This document shows positions 1-4,903 of a stretch of 5,452 bases of DNA, piece after piece (positions within the stretch are counted from its first letter, which is position 1; each line of letters opens with the position of its first letter). The translations under genes were made by a program, and so were the position numbers. Source of the stretch: Clostridia bacterium (lineage in GTDB: Bacteria > Bacillota > Clostridia > Oscillospirales > UBA644); NCBI GenBank assembly GCA_017424085.1, contig JAFPBP010000047.1, forward strand, positions 1 to 5,452, in the 5' to 3' direction. The notes beneath the pieces are model-generated. The model saw only the letters and a list, made by a program, of their open reading frames with translations. It was not told where the DNA came from and did not search any database.

Positions 1-728
1 AGCTGGCGTCCATGACCTCCGAGCAGATGGTAATGGCTCTGACCATGGCTCTGCCCAATTACACCACCGAGCAATGCGCGCTGTATTACGACGAGGTTAT
101 GGAATTCTCCAAGTCCTCCTACGACAACAACCTGCAGATTCTCGGTTACGTGGATCTGGAGGATCCCTACACCGTCAATCTCTTCGCCTCCTCCTTTGAG
201 AACAAGGACGTAATTGAAGAGGTTATCGCACAGTATAACGAGGGAGTGGAGGATCTGTCGAAGATCCGCTATACCGACTATATCGGGCTGATGATGTCGT
301 CCATCACCACCATCATCAACGCCATCACCTACGTTTTGATCGCCTTCGTTGCCATCTCTCTGGTGGTTTCCTCCATTATGATCGGCGTAATTACCCTGAT
401 TTCGGTTCAGGAACGCACCAAGGAGATCGGTATTTTGCGTGCCATCGGCGCATCGAAGCGCAACGTTTCGGGCATGTTCAACGCCGAGACCATGATCATC
501 GGCTTTGCCTCGGGCTTGCTTGGCGTGATCATCACCTATCTGCTCTGCATTCCCATCAATTTTGTCATCAATACCTTGACGGGAATTCCCAGCCTGGACG
601 CTTACCTGCCCCTTCCCACCGCCGTGATTTTGGTGGTGATCAGCGTTCTTCTCACCCTCATCTCGGGAATCATTCCCTCCCGCAGCGCCGCGAAAAAAGA
701 CCCCGTCGTGGCTCTCAGAACCGAATAA
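1..728 (+). CDS. ABC transporter permease, FtsX/MacB-like, C-terminal part (5' end outside window)
   Basis: This is the C-terminal 241 codons of an integral membrane subunit of a MacB/LolC-type ABC exporter. The frame is open from position 3, so the Met codon at 12 is very likely internal. Counting from that Met, residues 1 to about 95 look like the end of an extracytoplasmic domain. Three hydrophobic segments follow at about 100-132, 160-185 and 203-222. The loop after the first carries the FtsX signature (ERTKEIGILRAIGASKRNV, 134-152), and the tail has the family ending IPSRSAAKKDPVVALRTE. Such proteins pair with, or in Clostridia are often fused to, an ATP-binding domain that uses ATP hydrolysis in the cytoplasm to drive conformational work or export of peptides, lipids or drugs. 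The substrate cannot be told here. The gene ends in TAA at 726-728, followed by a terminator, and converges on the sugar operon, so the two are probably unrelated. Confidence 0.93.
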   Translation, partial: LASMTSEQMVMALTMALPNYTTEQCALYYDEVMEFSKSSYDNNLQILGYVDLEDPYTVNLFASSFENKDVIEEVIAQYNEGVEDLSKIRYTDYIGLMMSSITTIINAITYVLIAFVAISLVVSSIMIGVITLISVQERTKEIGILRAIGASKRNVSGMFNAETMIIGFASGLLGVIITYLLCIPINFVINTLTGIPSLDAYLPLPTAVILVVISVLLTLISGIIPSRSAAKKDPVVALRTE

Positions 729-739
729 GATTCCAAATG

Positions 740-778
740 AAATTCCCTGCAAGCAATACGCCTGCAGGGAATTTTTTT
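740..778 (+). terminator. Rho-independent terminator after the permease gene
   Basis: Eleven base pairs, AATTCCCTGCA (741-751) with TGCAGGGAATT (763-773), enclose an 11-nt loop; one more A-T pair (740/774) can form. The 3' arm runs into a T tract (772-778). The stem starts 12 nt after the permease stop codon. On the minus strand the same hairpin is followed by TTTCATTT, a poorer U tract, so it may also weakly stop the convergent operon, which ends at 816. The rest of the 87-bp convergent gap holds only a short palindrome, CAACGCGTTG (786-795), with no evident role. Confidence 0.9.
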
Positions 779-815
779 GCGTTTTCAACGCGTTGGTTTT
801 TTGATAGGATTCCTG

Positions 816-1940
816 TTACAGATTACTCCAACGCTTTTTGTAGATCCCGTCGGGAGCCTCCTGCGTTGTTTTGCCCTTCCCCTTGGAGGAGGCGCGCAGG
901 TCCCGAAGCAGGGCGTCAAAGCGCTTGGTGTCGGTTGGGATGGCTTCTTCCTTGCCCGAGTGGACCGAAAGATACGCCGCGTTGCAGATCTCAACCTCCG
1001 CAAGCCCCTCGTAGCCGGGTGCCAGCAGGGGAGACCCGTCACGGATGGCGGCGGCGAAGTTGTTGAGGATTCCCACGTGCTGTCCGCCGGAGGTTTCGAA
1101 TTCCTTCGTTTCCACCGTGGTCTGCTTTCCGTTCTTGCGGTAGACGGTCAGCGTCCGCCCCTCCGCCGTCAGCCGTCCCGTGGTTCCGAAGATCTCCAGA
1201 CGGTTCACGCCGTGCTCTTCCCCCGTGGTGGTGTGGAAGATTCCCGTGGCGCCGTTCTCGAAGCGGCAGAAGAGGGTTGCCTCGTCTTCGACCTCAATGT
1301 CGTGATATTTTCCCATGGCGCATTCTGCCCGAACCGCCGTGGGAACGCCGAAGATCCATTGCATCAGATCCAACTGGTGAGGCGCTTGGTTCATCAGAAC
1401 GCCGCCGCCCTCCCCGTCCCACGTGGCGCGCCACGTGCCCGAGTCGTAATATTCCTGCGTGCGGTACCAGCGGGTGGTCTGCCACATGAGGCGCAGGGGT
1501 TTTCCCAATTCGCCCTCCTGCACCATGCGCCGAACCTCCTGATACATGGGGTCGGTTCGCTGGTTCCACATGATCCCAAAAACCTTACCCGATGCTTTTG
1601 CCGCCTCCATCATTTCCTTGACGGCAGAGACCGCCACCCCTGCGGGCTTTTCGGAAAGCACGTGCATTCCGTGGGCAAAGCCCTCCATGGCGTAGGGAGG
1701 ATGGAAATAATGGGGCACCGACAGGATCACCGCATCCACGCCCGAATGATTAAAGAAATCCCGATGATTCTCGTAGACGGCAACGTCGGGAAGGTTTTCC
1801 CGTGCCCATGTCTGCTTGTTGGGGTCAATATCGCAGATAGCGGCAAGGCGCGCGCCCTCTACCCGTCCGTCCCGCAGGGCGACGGCATGAGCGGAGCCGA
1901 TGTTTCCGATTCCGATAATTCCGATAGAGACCGTCTTCAC
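816..1940 (-). CDS. Gfo/Idh/MocA-family NAD(P)-dependent sugar oxidoreductase (paralogue A)
   Basis: A 374-residue cytoplasmic dehydrogenase predicted to oxidise or reduce a hydroxyl/keto group on a sugar, glycoside or cyclitol with NAD(P). The N-terminal Rossmann fold shows GIGNIG (residues 10-15) and an acidic residue after beta-2 (CDID, 36-39), which favours NAD(H). The EKP motif (97-99) supplies the family's catalytic Lys98. The C-terminal alpha/beta domain contains WYRTQ (158-162) and GEGGGVLMNQAPHQLD (176-191), with His188 as the probable catalytic base. The position four before it, usually Asp in inositol dehydrogenases, is Asn184. A Lys-rich tail (about 350-374) is unremarkable. I chose the GTG start because AAGGAGG lies 8 nt upstream and the next residues begin the Rossmann strand; an ATG at 2027 would extend the protein back into the preceding gene. 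It is the last gene of the operon, 13 nt after paralogue B. Family is certain; substrate is unknown. Confidence 0.93.
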   Translation of the reverse strand: MKTVSIGIIGIGNIGSAHAVALRDGRVEGARLAAICDIDPNKQTWARENLPDVAVYENHRDFFNHSGVDAVILSVPHYFHPPYAMEGFAHGMHVLSEKPAGVAVSAVKEMMEAAKASGKVFGIMWNQRTDPMYQEVRRMVQEGELGKPLRLMWQTTRWYRTQEYYDSGTWRATWDGEGGGVLMNQAPHQLDLMQWIFGVPTAVRAECAMGKYHDIEVEDEATLFCRFENGATGIFHTTTGEEHGVNRLEIFGTTGRLTAEGRTLTVYRKNGKQTTVETKEFETSGGQHVGILNNFAAAIRDGSPLLAPGYEGLAEVEICNAAYLSVHSGKEEAIPTDTKRFDALLRDLRASSKGKGKTTQEAPDGIYKKRWSNL

Positions 1941-1948
1941 GGTACTCG

Positions 1949-1955
1949 CCTCCTT
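1949..1955 (-). promoter_or_regulatory. Shine-Dalgarno fused to stop codon; sets the GTG start of paralogue A
   Basis: On the minus strand the sequence reads TAAGGAGG, then 8 nt, then GTG. The TAA is the stop codon of paralogue B (1956-1954) and shares bases with the AAGGAGG of the next gene. This fixes the start at 1940 despite the GTG codon and implies that ribosomes finishing B can reinitiate on A. Confidence 0.85.
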
Positions 1956-3144
1956 ATGAATTGTATGTATCCGAAAGATCCGCAACTCCCGTTCCCATGG
2001 GGACCTCCTTGCGGCGGGAAACGGCAACGCGCTTCATCAGCTCGTTGTAGTATTCCTCGTCGTCCAGAGGCAGGGAGACCTTTTTCCCCGTCCATGCGGA
2101 AAGGTGGCAAGCGTTGGAGATGGAAAGACCGTTGATGCCCTCCCGTCCGTCGGCAACCAGAGGCTCTCCCCGCAGAATGTGCGCCGCAAAGGCGTTCAGC
2201 ACGCCCGAATGCGCCTTATCCACGATGTTTGCCATGCTCTCGTCGGTGTTCTTCGTATCAACCTCGCGGAATTCCAGGGGGAATTTTTCAAATCCGCTGG
2301 CTTTTTTGTTCCATTCGGGCTCGGATTCCTCCGAGATCCATTGGAGCAGCTTGTGGTTTTCCGCAATCAGCTTGCCCTTTTCCAGGGTGATCTCGAAGCG
2401 GTTGGAGCCGGGGCAGTCGCCCGTGGTGGTGATGAAGGTGCCCGTGGCGCCGTTTTCGTATTCCACGAAGACCGTCACGTCATCCTCTACTTCAATATCG
2501 TGCCATTTGCCGAAATACATATTTGCGGAAACGGTTTTGGGCATGCCGCAGATCCATTGCCACAGGTCCAGCTGATGGGGGCATTGGTTCATCAGAACGC
2601 CGCCACCCTCGCCCGACCAGGTGGCACGCCAATCGCCCGAATCGTAATACGCCTGGGTTCTGTACCAGTCGGTAACGATCCAGCTGGTGCGCTTGATGGC
2701 GCCCATTTCGCCCGACTGCACGATCTCCCGCATCTTGCGGTAGATGGAGGAGGTGCGCTGGTTCATCATGATTGCCAAAGGAACCTTGGTTTCGTCCGCA
2801 ACGGCGATCATTTCCTTAACGTGCTTGGTGTATACCCCCGCAGGCTTTTCGATGACGACGGGCAAGCCCCTCTTCATTGCCTTGATGGCGTAAACGGGGT
2901 GTCCGTAGTGAGGCGTTGCCACGATGACCGCATCCACAAGTCCGCTGTCCATCATTTCCTCCGCCGTGTGGAAGAAGGGGACGGGATGGGATACGTTATC
3001 CTTGATCCATTGCTCCTTTGCGGGGTTGGTGTCAGCCGCCGCCGCAAGAATAATTTCGGGGCACTTTCCGCCTTCAATGTTTTTGATGTGACCGGTCCCC
3101 ATGTTTCCGATGCCGATCACGCCCAGTCTGATTTTCCGTTCCAT
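1954..3144 (-). CDS. Gfo/Idh/MocA-family NAD(P)-dependent sugar oxidoreductase (paralogue B)
   Basis: A 396-residue member of the same subfamily as its downstream neighbour. The Rossmann dinucleotide motif is GIGNMG (11-16), with ADTN (37-40) after beta-2. IEKPAG (98-103) contributes catalytic Lys100. GEGGGVLMNQCPHQLD (178-193) places His190 as probable base, with Asn186 where many relatives have Asp. Residues 158-202 match 156-200 of paralogue A at 37 of 45 positions, while the rest of the protein is much more divergent. B also has about 20 extra residues around 270-310, so substrate specificity may differ. The ATG at 3144 has AAGGAGG 7 nt upstream (3152-3158), overlapping the TAA of the preceding isomerase gene. 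It is the third gene of the operon. Expected role: cytoplasmic oxidation or reduction of a sugar or glycoside hydroxyl/keto group; the exact reaction is not deducible. Confidence 0.93.
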   Translation of the reverse strand: MERKIRLGVIGIGNMGTGHIKNIEGGKCPEIILAAAADTNPAKEQWIKDNVSHPVPFFHTAEEMMDSGLVDAVIVATPHYGHPVYAIKAMKRGLPVVIEKPAGVYTKHVKEMIAVADETKVPLAIMMNQRTSSIYRKMREIVQSGEMGAIKRTSWIVTDWYRTQAYYDSGDWRATWSGEGGGVLMNQCPHQLDLWQWICGMPKTVSANMYFGKWHDIEVEDDVTVFVEYENGATGTFITTTGDCPGSNRFEITLEKGKLIAENHKLLQWISEESEPEWNKKASGFEKFPLEFREVDTKNTDESMANIVDKAHSGVLNAFAAHILRGEPLVADGREGINGLSISNACHLSAWTGKKVSLPLDDEEYYNELMKRVAVSRRKEVPMGTGVADLSDTYNS

Positions 3145-3151
3145 AAACGCT

Positions 3152-3158
3152 CCTCCTT
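3152..3158 (-). promoter_or_regulatory. Shine-Dalgarno fused to stop codon, start of paralogue B
   Basis: The minus strand reads TAAGGAGG, 7 nt, ATG. The TAA (3159-3157) ends the isomerase gene upstream. The same eight-base stop/SD fusion recurs at the next junction. Confidence 0.85.
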
Positions 3159-3915
3159 ATTGCAAGCCTTGTGCTTTCAAGAATTGATAACTGCGCTTCA
3201 TGCAGTCGAAGGGATCCTCACCGTTGCAGTTGTCCTGCTCCACGAATGCGTATTCGGTCCCCAGATCCTCCGCCGTTGCAATGATACGCTTCCAGTTCAG
3301 GTTTCCTTCCCCGATGGGAACCATGCAATGCGCCTTGTTTACGTAGGTCATGTCCTTGAAATGGATGCTGTCCACACGACCCTTCAGGGCGTTGAGCCAT
3401 TCTGCGGGATCTCCGCCCGCAAACTGCACCCAATAGGTATCTAAAATAAAGCCCAGCTTATCCGCAGGGAAATCCTCGCAGAGCTTTTCGATGAAGCGCT
3501 TTCCGTCGGCGGCACGAACGAACTCCTGATAGTGATTATGGTAATAGAATTTCGCACCGTTTTCCGCAAAGTAGTCTGCCACGGGACGGAAATCCGCTAC
3601 GAATCCGTCGTAGGTTGCGTCACTGATGCCTCCGGGGCAGGATCCGATTCCGATGCGACGGCATCCGAACGCCAGATGATTTTTCAGAACTGCCGCGGGG
3701 TCCTCCTTGATCAGGTTGGGGGCGGTGTGGGTCAGAGGTGCTACCAGACCGTTTTTCTTCAGCTCCTCGTTCATCCATTCCCCGTCGTAGGCGCAGACTC
3801 CCGAAAGCTGTACGGCGGTATATCCCATGTCCGCTACCCGCTTCAGAGTTTCCGAAAGATCCTCCAAGGTTTTGCAGGAATCTCTCAACGTGTAAAGTTG
3901 TGCTCCGACGATCAT
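3157..3915 (-). CDS. Sugar phosphate isomerase/epimerase-like TIM-barrel protein (xylose isomerase-like family)
   Basis: A 252-residue single-domain protein, close to the usual 250-290 for this superfamily (IolE/tagatose-3-epimerase/AP-endonuclease-2 fold). It starts at once with the first barrel strand (MIVGAQLYTLRD), typical of the family. Candidate divalent-metal ligands sit at the expected strand ends: YYHNHYQEF (124-132, with Glu131 or the flanking His), LDTYW (Asp159), IHFKD (His185) and VEQD (Glu226). MVPIGEGNLNW (198-208) is the usual loop after the metal-binding His. Members epimerise, isomerise, dehydrate or cleave free, phosphorylated or keto sugars; close context partners are Gfo/Idh/MocA dehydrogenases. 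The ATG overlaps the previous gene's stop as ATGA, and AAGGAG (3926-3931) lies 10 nt upstream inside that gene. Second gene of the operon. Fold is clear; the reaction is not. Confidence 0.9.
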   Translation of the reverse strand: MIVGAQLYTLRDSCKTLEDLSETLKRVADMGYTAVQLSGVCAYDGEWMNEELKKNGLVAPLTHTAPNLIKEDPAAVLKNHLAFGCRRIGIGSCPGGISDATYDGFVADFRPVADYFAENGAKFYYHNHYQEFVRAADGKRFIEKLCEDFPADKLGFILDTYWVQFAGGDPAEWLNALKGRVDSIHFKDMTYVNKAHCMVPIGEGNLNWKRIIATAEDLGTEYAFVEQDNCNGEDPFDCMKRSYQFLKAQGLQ

Positions 3916-4769
3916 TGTGCAATCGCTCCTTTTTCATTCAGAATCTTGCGAACCGCAGCCACCGCCGCATCAAAGGCTTCGTTTGCGTCGTCGAAGGCGT
4001 ATCCGCAGGTTTTGTATTCTTCCTTTTCCAGGAATTTTTTCGAGGCAAAATTGGCAAGGTGGGGCTCCAGCGTCATGAACCGTCCTCCGCGGTCGATGAA
4101 ATCTCCCATGATGGCAGGAACGTTTCCGATGCCGTCGCCGCAGGGAACCACGATTCCGTCCGCACGGGCGTCCTTCAGATGCAGGTATTCCACGTGCTCC
4201 TTCAGCGCCTCCCAGGCAACGGCGGTGTCAACGCCGCATTGCACGAAGATGGAGGGGTCGAAGATTGCTCGGATCTTGGGTACGTTTTTGCAGATCGAAA
4301 GACAGAATTCGTATCCGTCTCCGTAAATGCCCTTTTCGTTTTCGTGGCAGAGCATCAGATCTCCCGCCCGCTCCGAAAGCTTGGTCAGATATTCCAGCGC
4401 CGTGGTCTGTCCCCGTTCTTCCTCCCATTCGGGATCACGGAAGAAGCTGAACATGCGGATCTTCGATGCCCCGAGAAGGTGTGCCGTTTCCGCGATTCGC
4501 AAAAAGCGTTCGGCTTCCGCGCTGAAATCCGAGGAGATCTTTACCTTTCCGATGGGGGACCCAAGGGTCTCGACTCGCATTCCTTCGTCGTCCAGACGGG
4601 CACGGATCTCCTTTGCCATTTCCGCCGTCAGATCGGCGCAGGACAGTCTTCCCACGTTTCTCAGCTCAATGCGCGAAAGTCCGTTTCGCTTCATGGCGGC
4701 GATCTGCCCGCTCAGCTCCGCATCGGCTTCGTCCGCAAAGGCGGCAAGGGTGATCTTGATTTCACTCAT
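3912..4769 (-). CDS. Sugar phosphate isomerase/epimerase-like TIM-barrel protein, HENEKG subtype
   Basis: A 285-residue cytoplasmic TIM-barrel protein and first gene of the operon. It belongs to the same superfamily as the next gene but to a clearly different subgroup. The likely metal site is CHENEKGIYGD (141-151, Glu143 or Glu145), IFDPSIFVQCG (Asp171), YLHLKDA (His197) and LEPHL (Glu235). PCGDGIGN (209-216) is the customary Gly-rich loop after the metal-binding His. Enzymes of this type act as ketose epimerases, isomerases, dehydratases or lyases; many remain uncharacterised. The ATG at 4769 is chosen because GGGAGG (4777-4782) lies 7 nt upstream. A TTG at 4784 would add five residues but would put the Shine-Dalgarno inside the coding region. 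Its stop overlaps the next start by four bases (ATGA), so the two isomerase-like proteins are probably made in a coupled ratio. Role: carbohydrate catabolism, substrate unknown. Confidence 0.9.
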   Translation of the reverse strand: MSEIKITLAAFADEADAELSGQIAAMKRNGLSRIELRNVGRLSCADLTAEMAKEIRARLDDEGMRVETLGSPIGKVKISSDFSAEAERFLRIAETAHLLGASKIRMFSFFRDPEWEEERGQTTALEYLTKLSERAGDLMLCHENEKGIYGDGYEFCLSICKNVPKIRAIFDPSIFVQCGVDTAVAWEALKEHVEYLHLKDARADGIVVPCGDGIGNVPAIMGDFIDRGGRFMTLEPHLANFASKKFLEKEEYKTCGYAFDDANEAFDAAVAAVRKILNEKGAIAQ

Positions 4770-4776
4770 GAGTATA

Positions 4777-4782
4777 CCTCCC
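4777..4782 (-). promoter_or_regulatory. Shine-Dalgarno that decides the start of the first operon gene
   Basis: The minus strand carries GGGAGG followed by TATACTC and ATG (4769). This overlaps the alternative TTG start at 4784 and argues for the shorter, 285-residue product. Confidence 0.85.
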
Positions 4783-4797
4783 AAGTCCTTTTTTCTT

Positions 4798-4826
4798 ATT
4801 ATAGCATAGGAAAGAAATCAATGCAA
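4798..4826 (-). promoter_or_regulatory. Sigma-A promoter for the four-gene operon
   Basis: Reading the minus strand, the -35 is TTGCAT (4826-4821), the spacer is 17 nt, and the -10 is a perfect TATAAT (4803-4798) preceded by TGC, an extended -10. Transcription should start near 4791, giving a leader of about 20 nt before the ATG at 4769. The -35 matches consensus at only three positions, which suits an activator-dependent promoter rescued by the extended -10. A perfect TTGACA on this strand (4842-4837) has no -10 at usable distance. Confidence 0.82.
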
Positions 4827-4855
4827 TAAACTTTTTTGTCAAAAGATATTGCATT
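4820..4855. promoter_or_regulatory. Inverted repeat overlapping both divergent -35 boxes; candidate operator
   Basis: AATGCAATA (4820-4828) and TATTGCATT (4847-4855) are perfect 9-bp inverted copies, centre to centre 27 bp, with an 18-bp spacer. Each arm contains one promoter's -35. Inside the spacer lies a second small dyad, TTTTG-T-CAAAA (4834-4844). The location fits binding by the divergently encoded AraC-type regulator, controlling both directions at once. AraC proteins commonly use direct as well as inverted half-sites, so the assignment to this regulator is inference. The similarity also partly follows from both promoters having the same -35. Confidence 0.6.
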
Positions 4856-4877
4856 TTTCGTCATTCTGTGCTATAAT
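4849..4877 (+). promoter_or_regulatory. Sigma-A promoter for the AraC-family regulator
   Basis: TTGCAT (4849-4854), a 17-nt spacer and a perfect TATAAT (4872-4877) with TGC immediately before it. The expected transcription start is near 4884, leaving about 20 nt of leader with the ribosome binding site. The hexamers, spacer length and extended -10 are identical to those of the opposing promoter, while the spacer interiors differ. Confidence 0.82.
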
Positions 4878-4903
4878 AGAGAAAACACGGAGGTGAGGCG
4901 TTT

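Noticed and set aside
786..795. CAACGCGTTG palindrome as an operator
   Set aside because: It lies in a convergent gap between gene ends with no promoter nearby; a 10-bp palindrome alone is weak evidence.
816..2027. Longer form of oxidoreductase A starting at ATG 2027
   Set aside because: The extra 29 residues overlap the 3' end of gene B in another frame, lack a Shine-Dalgarno and precede the natural Rossmann start. The GTG at 1940 has an excellent AAGGAGG.
777..2135. 452-codon open frame on the plus strand
   Set aside because: Lies antisense to the clear oxidoreductase gene A, has no family-like composition or credible ribosome binding site, and is rich in Arg/Pro/Gly/His as expected from antisense reading of a GC-rich gene.
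2104..3444. 446-codon open frame on the plus strand
   Set aside because: Antisense to oxidoreductase B and the isomerase-like gene, with no recognisable domain. The long open frame follows from codon bias of the real genes.
3738..4829. 363-codon open frame on the plus strand
   Set aside because: Antisense to both isomerase-like genes; it runs through their metal-site motifs and the promoter region, with no protein family signal.
4837..4842. Perfect TTGACA on the minus strand as the operon -35
   Set aside because: The only good -10 lies 33 bp away, and at 16-18 bp there are no TATAAT-like bases. TTGCAT at 17 bp from TATAAT fits better.
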